Shown: positions 28,365 to 39,300, counted from the stretch's first letter. The stretch is DNA of 64,000 nt from Rufibacter psychrotolerans (GCF_016924645.1 NZ_JAFFJV010000011.1:248001-312000), one strand, 5' to 3'. The notes: a model not told the origin generated them from the sequence alone. A program made the numbers and translations.

Positions 28365-28902
28365 CAGGTGCTGAAGGACCTCAGGAACAGTCCGCAACAC
28401 CGGGGCGCATACCCAATGCTCAACTTTTCCGGTGGACACTGCCCTTGGATCTAGCAGAACTTTAAACATTTCACAGAATGTAAGCTTGCACTTTCTGCGC
28501 GCAGCGCCCGCATGGTCTTTACCACCGGGGCAGAACTGATCACAAAGAGGGCAACTGCTCCCAATACTTCCTGCTGTATTGCCTGATTCTTACTGTTCTT
28601 CTCTACCAAACCCAATCCTTTGTCAGGTGAAAGCCTTCTAAAAGTCAACGTCTCTGATGCACAGAGGAATCATTTCCCTGAGCACAAAAGCAAAATGAAG
28701 CAAGGCTTAAGACCAAGACTTACTTCATACAATATTTTATCATGCCTATCGCTGCATTGGCTATACATAGATTTTGGTATTGTTATTCTGTATAATTATG
28801 CTTTAATTTAAAATAATTATTAAAAATCTTATATAAATAACCTGTGTGCCTGCTCCTGATCTTATAGGCGATAATCCTTAGACCATTTAAAAAAATAATT
28901 GT
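28365..28902. other. AT-rich gene-free stretch
   Basis: About 540 bases without a gene. The last 200 bases (from about 28700) are clearly more AT-rich than the surroundings, with runs such as TTTAATTTAAAATAATTATT. It contains the promoter of the beta-helix gene but no exact TAnnTTTG box was found close to the start. Confidence 0.45.
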
Positions 28903-29907
28903 ATGAGAAGAATTCTACTTATCATTGCCGTGCTCCTTTGTATGGGAGACCTCCATGCCAAAATCCTCACCGTGAGCAACCGGGCAGGCAATTCTGCGCA
29001 ATACCAGACGGTACCTGCCGCCATCTCTGCCGCCGCACCCGGCGATACCATCTATATTCACGGATCAGAGACCTCCTACGGCGATATCACCATCAACAAG
29101 AAGCTGACCATTATGGGCACGGGATACAACCCGAGGAAGGAGATGGCGCTTGTCTCAACCTTGGGAAAGGTGGTGATTGATGCCCAGAACGGTGGAGCAA
29201 GCGGAACTTCCCTCATGGGCTTGTGGGTAAACTACATCACCTGCCCAAACTACGGGCAAAAGGACATCACCATTAAAAGGTGCAAGGTGGAAAACTTTAT
29301 CACCGCCTTCGGGTCGACCGGTGGCATCTCCACGAACTGGCTGATAGAGAACTGCATTTTCCTCTATGTGCAGATACCTCACGGCATCACCGCCGTGTCT
29401 AACTTCATTATCAGGAACAACATTATCATCAGTAACCTTAATGGAACAAATTCATGCGTAATCAGCAACAACCTTTTTTTGGGATCTGGCAATGCGTTTA
29501 ATGACGTTCACTATTCTTCTATTCAGAACAATATTTTCTACGGCGTTACCCCAAAGGGTGCTTTCAACTCTACCTTCAATAATAACATCACCTTCTCTGG
29601 ATCAGATTCCGCCTTACCTTACGGGACCAATAATGGCAGCCAAAACAAGGTAAACGTGGACCCTAAGTTCACCAAGTTCACGGCCGGTGTAGGGTTCAAC
29701 TACGAACATGACTTTCGGCTCCAGGCCTCCTCGCCTGGCAAAAACGCAGGCACAGACGGGACCGATATTGGCCTGTATGGAGGCATCGGCTACTCCGAAA
29801 CGGGCGAGCCTCCTGTTCCGGTAGTGCGCTCCTTCGTCATCCAGAACGGAGTGGTCGCTCCTAACGGAAAGCTGAAAATTAAGGTCACCGCCGAGGCCAG
29901 GAACTAA
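28903..29907 (+). CDS. Secreted right-handed beta-helix (pectate-lyase-fold) protein
   Basis: 334 aa with a signal peptide ending LHAK. The pattern YQTVPAAISAAAPGDTIYIHG followed by repeated short strands with N, I and V ladders (WLIENCIF, FIIRNNIII, CVISNNLF, SIQNNIFYG) is the right-handed parallel beta-helix seen in pectate lyases and many surface proteins. No lyase or hydrolase catalytic residues can be assigned. It lacks its own T9SS sorting domain and ends 11 bases before the T9SS protein gene, so the two are probably co-expressed. Confidence 0.8.
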   Translation: MRRILLIIAVLLCMGDLHAKILTVSNRAGNSAQYQTVPAAISAAAPGDTIYIHGSETSYGDITINKKLTIMGTGYNPRKEMALVSTLGKVVIDAQNGGASGTSLMGLWVNYITCPNYGQKDITIKRCKVENFITAFGSTGGISTNWLIENCIFLYVQIPHGITAVSNFIIRNNIIISNLNGTNSCVISNNLFLGSGNAFNDVHYSSIQNNIFYGVTPKGAFNSTFNNNITFSGSDSALPYGTNNGSQNKVNVDPKFTKFTAGVGFNYEHDFRLQASSPGKNAGTDGTDIGLYGGIGYSETGEPPVPVVRSFVIQNGVVAPNGKLKIKVTAEARN

Positions 29908-29918
29908 GGATTGGTGCC

Positions 29919-32900
29919 ATGAAGCTACTGAGGACTATCTGGGCAATTGGTGTCATGCTGATTTGCTCCGGCTTGCCAAGCCTGGGGCAGACGGTTGTGA
30001 AAGGCGAGTACTTTTTCAACACTGACCCGGGTCAGGGCAGGGGGAAGCCCCTTACACTCTCGCCTAGTGGGCTGGTGGACATAACGGCAGAGGTGGGCAC
30101 CGAGGGGCTCGCCTCCGGCTTCCACACGCTTTTCGTGCGCTTCCAGGACCAGCAGGGCCGCTGGGGTTTGAGTGAGGGCCGAACGCTCCTGGTGGAGACG
30201 GGGCAGACAGGGACGGGCACTACCCTCACCCGCGGTGAGTACTTCTTCGACACTGACCCGGGCAAAGGCAAGGGCAAAGCCCTATCAGTAGGCTCCCGTA
30301 CCGGGGGGGTGATAGACGTTACTGCTGAAGTAGACGCTGAAGGACTGGCAGACGGCTTCCACACGCTGTTTGTCAGGTTTCAGGACCGGCAGGGAGTATG
30401 GGGGTTAAGCGAAGGGCGCACTTTCCTGGTGGAGCGGCGGCTGGACCCTGCCAGTACCGCCGTTGTCAAAGGGGAGTATTTCTTTGACTCTGACCCTGGC
30501 CTGGGAAAAGGCAAGGCCTTACCGGTTGCAGCAGGCGGACTGGTAGACATCACGGCAGAAGTAAGCACCGAGGGGCTTTCCCCGGGCTTCCATACCCTGT
30601 TTGTGCGCATTCAGGATCGGGAGGGTCGCTGGGGCATGGGCGAGGGGCGCACCGTCCTTATTGAGAGAACCCAGAATAACTCTGTCACAATTACCGCTGC
30701 TGAATACTTCTTTGACAATGCAAATCCTGAACATGGAAAAGGAACCCCTTTGCCGGTGAACCGGGGGGCCATGCTGGAGTTGGAAACCCAGGTGGATGTT
30801 TCGGGGCTTGCCCTCGGGAGACACTCGCTGCACCTGCGGCTCCTGGACGACAAAGGTGTCTGGAGCCAGCCTGAGATTAAGGAGTTCACGGTGGCCAACC
30901 CGCGGCTTGATGCTGTCACGCCGGCCATTGGTGGCAACGCAGGAGACGTGACGATCAATCTTCTGGGAGCAGCCTTTGATCAGGAAACAAGGGTGAAACT
31001 CACGCGCGCTGGCCAACCTGACATCCTGGTGCCAGATTCCATGGTTACTGCCTTCAACGGGGACCAGCTCCAAGCGGTACTTAACCTGAGGGGAAAACCC
31101 ATAGGGGAATATGATGTTGTGGTCACCATGGCGAATGGTGTCGTATTAGCCAAACCAAAGTCCTTCACCATAGTGGAGGGGATAAGTGCCCACCCTTGGG
31201 CTGAGGTGTTGGGCTTTGATAGAATCAGAATTGGCCAGTGGCAAACCTACACCCTGGCTTACGGCAACAAGGGCAACGTTGATGCGCATGGGGTACCGCT
31301 GTATTTTGCCGTTTCTGACAAGGCGGAGCTCAAGATTGACTTTGCGTTTGAGAAGCCGTATGAATCCTTTAATGTTAAACCCGATGCGATATACGATTCT
31401 ATCCCGGATTATATTGTAGTCGACACCCTGATGGGGTACACTAAGAGGATGAAGCTGGTCAGCATCTACGTGCCGTCCATCCCGGGAAACTCCACCAACA
31501 CGCTTTCCTTTAGGGTGAAAGTGGATTCATCGGAACCAATTGAAGTGTTTGCATGGGCGGGTGAGCCACTGTTCGGGTCGCCTCTGAAGGGGTGGGCCTC
31601 TGAATGCCTCGACAACTTGTTTGATATGGCCGCTGGATTACACCCAATTGCCAACTGTCTGAATAACGCATTTAACACGGGATATCAATTGGGGAATGTT
31701 ATAAACAAGGCAATTGAGAAGGAAAGCTGGGGCTATCTTGCGGGCGGGGTTTTTCTAAAGATGCCGGCTGTGATTGTGTCAAATACCCTAGACTGTGCTT
31801 TAAGCCCTGTAAAGGCGATTGATGTCTCAGTTAAAATGTTGAAGGCGGTCATAAAAGTCACCGCTAAGAAAACCGGCAAAGATCCGGGTAGCAGCAGCGG
31901 AGGAGGGCAATCGGGTTTAGGTGATTGTCTTCCGCCGCCCGAACCCCCTAAACCGCCCAGACCAATTCAGCCCGTTGCTTCCTTTGACCCGAATGACAAA
32001 GTAGGACTGGAGGGAACCGGACCGCTTAAATTTATCACCGGCTCAGAAGTGTTCCCTTACCTTATTCGCTTTGAGAATAAAGCTTCGGCGTCGGCGTCGG
32101 CCCAGACGGTGAGAATAGTGGATACCTTGGATATGAACACGCTGGACATCTCCACCCTCCAACTCGGCTTCTTCAACTTCGACGATGTGATTGTAAATGT
32201 GCCGCCGGGAAGAAAAAACTACAGCGTGGATGTGGACCTACGGCCTAAGAATAATTTAATTGTGCGGATTGAGGCCAAGCTGGATGAACAGAAAGGAATA
32301 CTCACCTGGCTGTACACTTCCTTGGACCCTGCTACCCTGCTGCCAACTGAAGACCCGGATGCGGGATTCCTGCCGCCCAACAAGACGGCCCCTCAGGGGG
32401 AGGGTGGAGTGTTTTACACGATCAAACCCAAAGCTGATCTGCCCACAGATGCTGAGATCAGGAACAGGGCCTATATTTTCTTTGACAACAATGAGGTAAT
32501 TCCAACCCCCACATGGGCCAATTCTGTGGACAAAACACCACCTGTAAGTAAGGTTAAGGAACTGCCTAAAACCCAGTCGTCAGCCGAGTTCAGGGTTGAG
32601 TGGAGCGGTTCGGACGAAGGGTCCGGCGTAGCCACTTACTCCATTTATGTCTCGGTGAACGGTACACCTTACAAACCCTGGCTGGACGACGTTGCCACAA
32701 CCACTGCGCTTTATCAGGGTAAGCAGGACTCCACCTACCAGTTCTACAGCATTGCCACTGACAGTGCCGGGCATGAGGAACAGGCTCCTGTGACAGCAGA
32801 TGCCAGTACCACTGTAGCAACCATTACCGGTCTAGAGGAGGAGATTGCCAGGCAAGTTGCCGTCTACCCCAACCCGGCATCCCATACCCTTGTGGTTGAG

Positions 32901-33083
32901 CTGCCTCAGCAGTTGCGCAGGAGCAGCCTCAGCCTGGTAGACATGACGGGGAGAATCAAAATGGAGATTCTGGCCGAGAGTACCAGTACGAGCATACCTA
33001 TCTCACGTCTGCCCAGAGGCATGTACCTGCTGCGTATCTCGAATGGGCAAACCGTGGTAACCAAAAAAGTGCTTCTCAGGTAA
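29919..33083 (+). CDS. Large T9SS-exported repeat protein with C-terminal sorting domain
   Basis: 1054 aa. A signal peptide (SLGQT) is followed by four tandem units of about 78 residues (approx. 25-95, 102-174, 181-250, 259-330), each starting GEYFFDTDPG and ending GFHTLFVRFQDRQGRWGLSEGR. Next come an IPT/Ig-like part (ITP-like IGGNAGDVTI, about 335-415), a middle part, the FDPNDK domain (from about 688) that often precedes the end of Bacteroidota exoproteins, an Ig/FN3-like part with DKTPP and GSGVATYSIYVS, and a type A sorting domain (VYPNPASHTLVV ... RLPRGMYLLRI ... KKVLLR). It would cross the outer membrane through the type IX secretion system and be anchored or released. No enzyme domain is seen. 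Confidence 0.85.
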   Translation: MKLLRTIWAIGVMLICSGLPSLGQTVVKGEYFFNTDPGQGRGKPLTLSPSGLVDITAEVGTEGLASGFHTLFVRFQDQQGRWGLSEGRTLLVETGQTGTGTTLTRGEYFFDTDPGKGKGKALSVGSRTGGVIDVTAEVDAEGLADGFHTLFVRFQDRQGVWGLSEGRTFLVERRLDPASTAVVKGEYFFDSDPGLGKGKALPVAAGGLVDITAEVSTEGLSPGFHTLFVRIQDREGRWGMGEGRTVLIERTQNNSVTITAAEYFFDNANPEHGKGTPLPVNRGAMLELETQVDVSGLALGRHSLHLRLLDDKGVWSQPEIKEFTVANPRLDAVTPAIGGNAGDVTINLLGAAFDQETRVKLTRAGQPDILVPDSMVTAFNGDQLQAVLNLRGKPIGEYDVVVTMANGVVLAKPKSFTIVEGISAHPWAEVLGFDRIRIGQWQTYTLAYGNKGNVDAHGVPLYFAVSDKAELKIDFAFEKPYESFNVKPDAIYDSIPDYIVVDTLMGYTKRMKLVSIYVPSIPGNSTNTLSFRVKVDSSEPIEVFAWAGEPLFGSPLKGWASECLDNLFDMAAGLHPIANCLNNAFNTGYQLGNVINKAIEKESWGYLAGGVFLKMPAVIVSNTLDCALSPVKAIDVSVKMLKAVIKVTAKKTGKDPGSSSGGGQSGLGDCLPPPEPPKPPRPIQPVASFDPNDKVGLEGTGPLKFITGSEVFPYLIRFENKASASASAQTVRIVDTLDMNTLDISTLQLGFFNFDDVIVNVPPGRKNYSVDVDLRPKNNLIVRIEAKLDEQKGILTWLYTSLDPATLLPTEDPDAGFLPPNKTAPQGEGGVFYTIKPKADLPTDAEIRNRAYIFFDNNEVIPTPTWANSVDKTPPVSKVKELPKTQSSAEFRVEWSGSDEGSGVATYSIYVSVNGTPYKPWLDDVATTTALYQGKQDSTYQFYSIATDSAGHEEQAPVTADASTTVATITGLEEEIARQVAVYPNPASHTLVVELPQQLRRSSLSLVDMTGRIKMEILAESTSTSIPISRLPRGMYLLRISNGQTVVTKKVLLR
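30000..30910 (+). repeat. Four tandem coding repeats of about 78 codons
   Basis: Units begin at about 30000, 30230, 30465 and 30700. The first three are closely alike at protein level; the fourth (AEYFFDNANPEHGKG) is the most divergent, suggesting growth by internal duplication. Confidence 0.8.
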
Positions 33084-33783
33084 GCTTGGGTATCTGTAAG
33101 AAAGGGTTACTGCATCTTTCTGTAACAAAGAAACACCAGGTAAGCAAACGGCCATACTGTAGGTATGGCCGTTTGCATTCTAAGTGATTCGTATTCTTGG
33201 TCAGATACCGCGGCACGATAAAGTAAGGGCAACCAACAATCAGATGGTTCTTTGTTGCCTCCTTAAAGTGCGTACACAAGTGGCTCAAGGAGGAAAGGTA
33301 GGGGTATCTCTCTAGAGGTAATACGCTTTGGGCAGACCAGTTGGGTCTAATCTTACTGAGCCAGATCATTTTGGTAATGGAAATGGAAGCCTCTGGTGTG
33401 GCAATTGCCTGGGAGAGAGGAACTCTCTGTTCCTACAGGCTTGATTAGGCTCTGTCATCAGGCTAGAGGTGGGGCAGGCTGAAATTGGCTGCGGGTTTGG
33501 TTACGTCTCTGTTCCAACCAACACTTTCCTGAAAATACAGGAATGCTTGGGGTGTGACTGATTTCATCAGTTGATACAGGAACGTCAAGCTTAAGGCAGC
33601 CGCAGCTTGAGGCAATGCGTTGAAGTGCATGGTCTTCAATTCGCTTGATGTTAGGAAAGCGGTGCAGAACTGCACCTTCTTTAAGACCTAACTGAGGAGA
33701 TGCAGCAACCTCAAAAAAACAGAGAGAAGGTTTGCGAAATCTCAGTTTAGCTGGCTTGCTGCCATCACCATCATAAGCTTGCT
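33084..33783. other. 700-base gene-free stretch
   Basis: Holds a strong terminator near its left end. On the minus strand two overlapping frames (33458-33790 and 33463-33675) stay open but show no family I recognise. They could be remnants of a decayed gene. Confidence 0.4.
33144..33176 (+). terminator. Strong hairpin terminator after the T9SS protein gene
   Basis: GCAAACGGCCATAC (33144-33157) and GTATGGCCGTTTGC (33163-33176) form a perfect 14-bp stem with loop TGTAG, 60 bases after the stop. Confidence 0.75.
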
Positions 33784-35004
33784 CTAGCATTTCCCATTGG
33801 GAGTTTCCTTCAGATACACATTGAAAACGGTGCCTTTGCCTACCTCACTCTCAAACTCAATTTTACCATCGCAGTTCTCCACTATCCTTTTTACAATGGC
33901 CATACCCACGCCTGTACCCTCCACGTGCAGGTGTACGCGTTGGAACATGCCAAAAACTTTCTCTTTGTCTTCATTCTTTAACCCGAGGCCATTGTCCTGC
34001 ACAGATAGAAGCGTGTAAGAATCTACCTTGGTGGTAGTCACTCGTATTTCAGGCGCGCGTTCCGGTGATCGGTACTTGATGGAGTTGGAGACCAGGTTGT
34101 ACAGAACGCTCCGCAGGTTTTTTCTGGAAAAGAAGATTTCCGGGGCCTGGGAGAAATCGGCGGTGATGGTGGCGTGGGCGCTTTCAATCAGGTCTTTGAT
34201 GTGCACTTTTACATCGGTCAGGAGCTCGTCAAAGCGCACGGTGTTTTTGCCGGCCGCTTCATATTGCACCTTCGCGATTTCGGTTAAATCCTGTAAAGTA
34301 GCCTTAAAACGGTCCACGGAGTTGTTGATCATTTCCAGGATAGGCGCTACTTCCTCGCGGTTGATGGTGTCTTCCTGCAGTGTGTCCTGCAAGGCGGCCA
34401 TAAGCCCTTCTATGTTGTGGATGGGGGCTCGCAGGTCATGGGAGGCGGTGTAGACAAAGTTATCTAAGTCTCTGTTTACCCGGGTTAACTCTTTGGTGCG
34501 TTCTTTCACCCGTTCTTCCAGTTCCTGGTTCATTTCCAGGGCCAATTTATTCGCTTTTTCCAGGTCTTTTCTTTGCAGGAAGAACTTGACAAAAGCCGAT
34601 ACTTTGGCCTTGGTGATGTACGGGTGCAGGGGCTTGAACAGGAAATCTACCGCGCCGGCCTCAAACCCTTCTATCACGTGGGTGTCCTGCTCGTCAATGG
34701 CGGTCACGAAGATGATGGGAATGTCCCTTGTTTTGGAGATATCGCGCAGGTAACGGGCCACCTCGTAGCCGTTCATGCCGGGCATCTGCACGTCCAGCAA
34801 GATGAGGGCCAGCTCTTCCTGCAGGGCTATTTTCAGGGCCTCTTCGCCAGACTCGGCAAAAAGGTAGGTAACCCCCTCCTCTTCCTTGTAAAGCAAGCTC
34901 TCCAGGCTGACCAGGTTCTCTGGTTTGTCATCTACCAAAAGAATCTTAACGGCTTGTACTTCGGGGGAAATCATGGGAGCGGTAAGGGATTGGTCAGTGG
35001 TCAT
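33784..35004 (-). CDS. Response-regulator/histidine-kinase hybrid (REC-HisKA-HATPase)
   Basis: 406 aa, soluble. An N-terminal receiver domain (about 18-135) has the phospho-acceptor Asp in LILLDVQMPG, followed by a coiled-coil linker (about 140-180), a HisKA dimerisation domain with the phospho-histidine in ASHDLRAP, and a HATPase domain (NLVSNSIKY, DNGLGL, GTGVGMAI). This layout takes phosphate on REC and passes a signal to its own kinase core. It is the last gene of the operon and overlaps cheB by 11 bases. Confidence 0.93.
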   Translation of the reverse strand: MTTDQSLTAPMISPEVQAVKILLVDDKPENLVSLESLLYKEEEGVTYLFAESGEEALKIALQEELALILLDVQMPGMNGYEVARYLRDISKTRDIPIIFVTAIDEQDTHVIEGFEAGAVDFLFKPLHPYITKAKVSAFVKFFLQRKDLEKANKLALEMNQELEERVKERTKELTRVNRDLDNFVYTASHDLRAPIHNIEGLMAALQDTLQEDTINREEVAPILEMINNSVDRFKATLQDLTEIAKVQYEAAGKNTVRFDELLTDVKVHIKDLIESAHATITADFSQAPEIFFSRKNLRSVLYNLVSNSIKYRSPERAPEIRVTTTKVDSYTLLSVQDNGLGLKNEDKEKVFGMFQRVHLHVEGTGVGMAIVKRIVENCDGKIEFESEVGKGTVFNVYLKETPNGKC

Positions 35005-35569
35005 GCAAAGAAAGTAAAAAAGCTTGGATACGCTCTGAATTCATTATCTGGCAACCTGGCACCAGGGCAATAGCGGCCAGGGGCATGGTGTCTACTTCGG
35101 CCTCTTGGGGGTCTTGCACAATAACCGTTCCGCCTCTTTCCGCAATGTACTTGAGGCCGGCGCTGCCGTCTTTGCTGGCGCCGCTCAGCAGAATGGCAAC
35201 GGTATTGGACCCGAACGCATCTGCCGCGCTGGTAAACGTTACGTCAATGGCCGGACGCGAGTAGTTCTCCAGTTCTGAAACGTCCAGAGAGAACGTTTGG
35301 TCTTTTTCCAGCAGCACGTGGTAGTTAGACGGTGCCACGTACACGTAACCGGGCTTCAGTTGTTCCTTCTCTTCTACCTCGGTTACCTGCAGTGCCACCC
35401 GTTTCTCAAACACTATTTGCAAATTGCCGTCAAAGTGGCGGAGCCGGTGCAGCACCATTACTATAGGAATGCTGTAGGAAGCAGGCAACTGCTTGAGAAT
35501 AGCCTGCGAGGCCTTGATGCCGCCCCAAGACCCTCCTATCACAATTACCTTTGCCTCTTTCTTCATCAA
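34994..35569 (-). CDS. cheB: Stand-alone CheB methylesterase domain protein
   Basis: 191 aa. This is the CheB catalytic domain alone, without the usual N-terminal receiver. The triad is S14 in GGSWGG, H41 in VLHRLRH and D134 in GASKDGSAG. It would remove methyl groups from, or deamidate, glutamates on a sensor protein. There is no flagellar gene or MCP in the window, so the target is probably the coiled-coil or HAMP region of the giant kinase of the same operon; that is inference. It overlaps cheR by 4 bases. Confidence 0.93.
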   Translation of the reverse strand: MMKKEAKVIVIGGSWGGIKASQAILKQLPASYSIPIVMVLHRLRHFDGNLQIVFEKRVALQVTEVEEKEQLKPGYVYVAPSNYHVLLEKDQTFSLDVSELENYSRPAIDVTFTSAADAFGSNTVAILLSGASKDGSAGLKYIAERGGTVIVQDPQEAEVDTMPLAAIALVPGCQIMNSERIQAFLLSLHDH

Positions 35570-36396
35570 GTAGTTTTGCGGTAAATGCGGTTACTTTTAT
35601 CCACGCAGGTGTAGTGGCCGTTGATCTGCGACATGGCCAGAGTTTCTTTCTTGCCCAAAGCCAGGTAGCCCAAACTCACCAGACTTTCGTCAAACAAACC
35701 GAAAACCCGCTCCTGCAAGGTCCGGTTGAAGTAGATGAGCACGTTTCTGCACAGGATCAAGTGAAACTCATTGAAAGAAGAATCGGTGGCCAGGTTGTGC
35801 GGGTAGAACACCACGTTCTTCACCAACGAAGCGTCAAACTTGGCGCTGCCGTAGCTGCTGGTATAGTAGCTGGAGAACTCGGTTTTGCCCCCGGCAGCGT
35901 AATACGCGGTGGTGTAAGCCGCCATGTTGGCCAGCGGGAAAATGCCTTCTTTGGCCTGTTTGAGCACTTTCTGGTTGATGTCTGTGGCGTAAATTTTGGT
36001 TCTTTCCAGTAGGCCTTCCTCTTTCAGGATGATGGCCAGGGAAAACAGTTCTTCGCCGGTAGAGCAGCCCGCGTCCCAGATCTTGATGAACGGGTAGGTA
36101 GACAGAATGGGCATCACGTTTTCGCGCAGCGCCAGAAAGAACGTCGGGTCCCGGAACATCTCCGTGACGTTCACGGTGATTTCCTGCAGGAAATTCTCAA
36201 AGAAGTAAGAATCCTGGAACAAGTTCTTGCGCAGTTCTTCTATAGACGCCAGGTTCTTGTTACCCAGAAACCGCCTGATCCTGCGGTACACCGAGGCCCG
36301 TGCATAGCCGCTGAAATCATACCCGTACTGGGCATGAATGTCCTGGATAAGCGTTTCTACCGCCTGCTCAAAAAGCGCATCGGCCTCAAGCTTCAT
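35566..36396 (-). CDS. cheR: CheR-type protein-glutamate methyltransferase
   Basis: 276 aa. An N-terminal helical domain with RRIRRFL is followed by the SAM-binding methyltransferase domain (IWDAGCSTGEE; NVTEMFRD; ILCRNVLIYF). It methylates glutamates of signalling proteins. Its start overlaps the kinase gene by 11 bases and its end overlaps cheB by 4, so all four genes of the cluster are translationally coupled. Confidence 0.94.
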   Translation of the reverse strand: MKLEADALFEQAVETLIQDIHAQYGYDFSGYARASVYRRIRRFLGNKNLASIEELRKNLFQDSYFFENFLQEITVNVTEMFRDPTFFLALRENVMPILSTYPFIKIWDAGCSTGEELFSLAIILKEEGLLERTKIYATDINQKVLKQAKEGIFPLANMAAYTTAYYAAGGKTEFSSYYTSSYGSAKFDASLVKNVVFYPHNLATDSSFNEFHLILCRNVLIYFNRTLQERVFGLFDESLVSLGYLALGKKETLAMSQINGHYTCVDKSNRIYRKTT

Positions 36397-39300
36397 ACAG
36401 CCACACCCGCATTAAGGTCAATAATTTGTCGGTGTCTACGGGTTTGGCAATGTAGTCTGATGCCCCGGCGGCAATGCACTTCTCCTTGTCTTCTTTCATG
36501 GCCTTTGCGGTGAGCGTAATAATTGGCAATTGCTTCAAACGAGGATTTTCCCTAATTCGTTTTGTGGCCTCAATGCCGTCCATCTCGGGCATCATCACGT
36601 CCATGATCACCATATCAATGCCTTTCTCGGTGTCCAGTTTCTGGATGGCCTCCTTGCCGTTGTACGCCGTGACTACCTCCATGCCGTGCTGCTCCAGTAA
36701 GCTACTGAGCGAGTAGATGTTGCGCACATCGTCATCCACTACCAGCACTTTCTTGTCTTGCAGCACTTCTTTGGGCACGTGCAACTTCATCTTGAACTCG
36801 CTGCCCGACGGAAGTTTCTGGTTCACCTTGTGCAGGAACAATTGCACCTCATCCAAAAGCCGCAAATACGAGTACTCGTTTTTGATGATGATGGTATTGG
36901 CGAACTCCTTCAGGTCTGCTTCCTCTTCTTCGCTCAGGTCTTTGCCCGAGTAGATGATGATAGGAATATCCGTAAGGGCGGTCTGCGACTTGAGCTTCTT
37001 CATCCACTCATAACCTTTCATGCCGGGCAGGTTCAGGTCCAGGATAATGCAGTCTACTTTCTGCTTGGCCAGGATCTGCTCCGCCTCTTCGGCGGAAAAC
37101 GCCGAGGTAGATTTCAGCCCGTGAGCCAACAGCAGCTCGGCCACCGCCTTGTTCTCTATCTCGTTGTCTTCCACAATCAGGATATTCTCCAGCGCCGTGC
37201 CCGACATTTCTGAGATAGACGAGAAAGCCTTGTTGAGCATTTCCAGCGTCACCGGCTTGGGCAGGTATTCTTCTTTGTGCCCGTGCTCATTGATCACCTC
37301 CTTGTCATACGCCGACATCACGTGCACATTGAGGTGACGCAGGTCGCGGTCTTCCCGCACTTTCCGGAGCACTTCCCAGCCGGTGATATCCGGCAGATGC
37401 ACGTCTAAGAGCATAGCATCGGGTTTCTCCAGACGGGCCAGACGCAGCCCTTCCTGCCCGGTGAACGCCTGGTGTACCACAAATTTTTTGGCTCTAGCAA
37501 AATCAGCTAAAATATCGCTGAAGCCTTTGTCGTCTTCCACAATCAGCACCGAGATGTCTTTCTTGTCTTTCTGCTCCATTCGGTCCAGCACCTGGTGTGC
37601 GTTTTCGGCCTTGTTTGGCAAAACCGGGGCCGAAACGGTTTCTTTAACAGGCTGCGGTTGTTGCCTTTTGGTAACCGTAACCGGGTAGGCCGGCAGGTAC
37701 AAGGTGAAGGTACTTCCCTGGCCCGGCTCGCTTTCCAGCATCAGTTCTCCGCCCAACAGAAAAGCCAACTCTTTGCTGATGGTGAGGCCCAGGCCCGTTC
37801 CGCCGTACTTGCGCGTAGTGGAAGTATCTGCCTGTTGAAACGCCTCAAACACCATTTCCTGCTTGTCCTTTGGAATACCAATGCCGGTATCGCGCACCGC
37901 GAAGGCAATGATCTCGGGCTGCTCACTCAGCTGCTCAGATCGGAACTTTGGTCGGTTGCTCACCGGATAGATGGAAAGCTCCACCTCGCCGCCTTCGCCG
38001 GTGAACTTGATGGCATTCCCGATGAAGTTCTTGAGGATCTGCTCCAACCGGAACCGGTCTGTGACAATGGCTTCCACACTTCCCGGCTTAATGTTCTCCC
38101 GGTAGGTGATCTGCTTTTTAGCGGCTACTTCCCGGAACATAGGCGCCAACGAAATGTCCTTGAGCTTGATCTCCTCGGTTTCCAGCTTAATCATGCCCGA
38201 TTCAATCTTGGAGAGATCCAGAATCTCGTTGATCAATTTGAGCAGGTCTGACCCGGATTTGTGGATAATCTGGGCGTGGTCAATCTGCTTGGTGGAAAGC
38301 GTGTTTTCCACGTTATCGGCTAGCAGGCGGGAAAGGATCAGGATGCTGTTGAGCGGCGTGCGCAGCTCATGTGACATGTTGGCCAGGAAGTCGCTCTTGT
38401 ACTTACTGACCGTTTCTACCTGCTTTATCTTCAGCTCAATGGCCTGGCGGGCGTCTTCCAGCGCCGTGTTCTTGGACTGGAGTGCCTCGTACTGTTCTTC
38501 CAGCAACTGGGCTTTTTCCTCCAGTTCGGCATTTTTCTCCTGCAGTTCTTCCTGATTTACGCGCAGCTCTTCCTCAGAGGCTTTCAGCTCGGCGTTGAGG
38601 TGGCGCAGCTCTTCCTGCTGGGTTTCCAGTTCCTCGGCCTGGTTCTGGGTCTCGTATAGGAGTTCCTGGGTGTGGAGGTGCGCTTTCAAAGTATGGATGA
38701 TCACCGAAATCCGCTCCGAAACCGTATCAAACAGCTTCTGCTGCAACTCTCCATACGGCTGACGGGAACACAACTCCAAGGCACCCACTACGCTGGATGA
38801 GAAGTAAAGCGGCACAATAACGATGTTGGCGGGCTCCACTTCAGACAAGCCGGTCTTTATTTTCAGGTACTCCTCGGCTACGCCTTCCAGCAGTTTTACT
38901 TTGCGCTCCTGCACGGCCTGGCCTACCTTCCCGGTGCCAATCCCGAAGGCGGGCAGTTGCTCTTTGCTGTAGGCTACCCCGTGCGCAGCGGCGGGCTCCA
39001 GTTGGCCGCTGTCGTTGTGCAGGTACAGAATACCGGCCTCAGATTGGGTATAGTCGCAAAGGAAGGCAATGGCTTTCTCGGCCACGCCTTCCATGGTGGT
39101 TTCACCGCTTACCAGATTATTCAGCTCAGAAACGCCCGTGAGCACCCAGTTGCGGTTGGCGTTTTCGGTGGTGAAGGTCTGCAGGTTGTCCTTCATGTCT
39201 TTGATGGCGTGGCTCAGCACGTCTTCGTCGCTTTGCACGGCCACTTCCACCTCGTACTGGCCTTGCCCAATGGCTTTGGCTACCCGTGACAGCGCAATGT

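Noticed and set aside
29919..33083. Enzymatic role for the T9SS repeat protein
   Set aside because: No catalytic motif could be found in any of its domains; it is better described as structural or adhesive.
33458..33790. Minus-strand frames of 110 and 70 codons as a transposase or gene remnant
   Set aside because: No recognisable motif, no inverted repeats and two competing frames; left as unexplained gap sequence.
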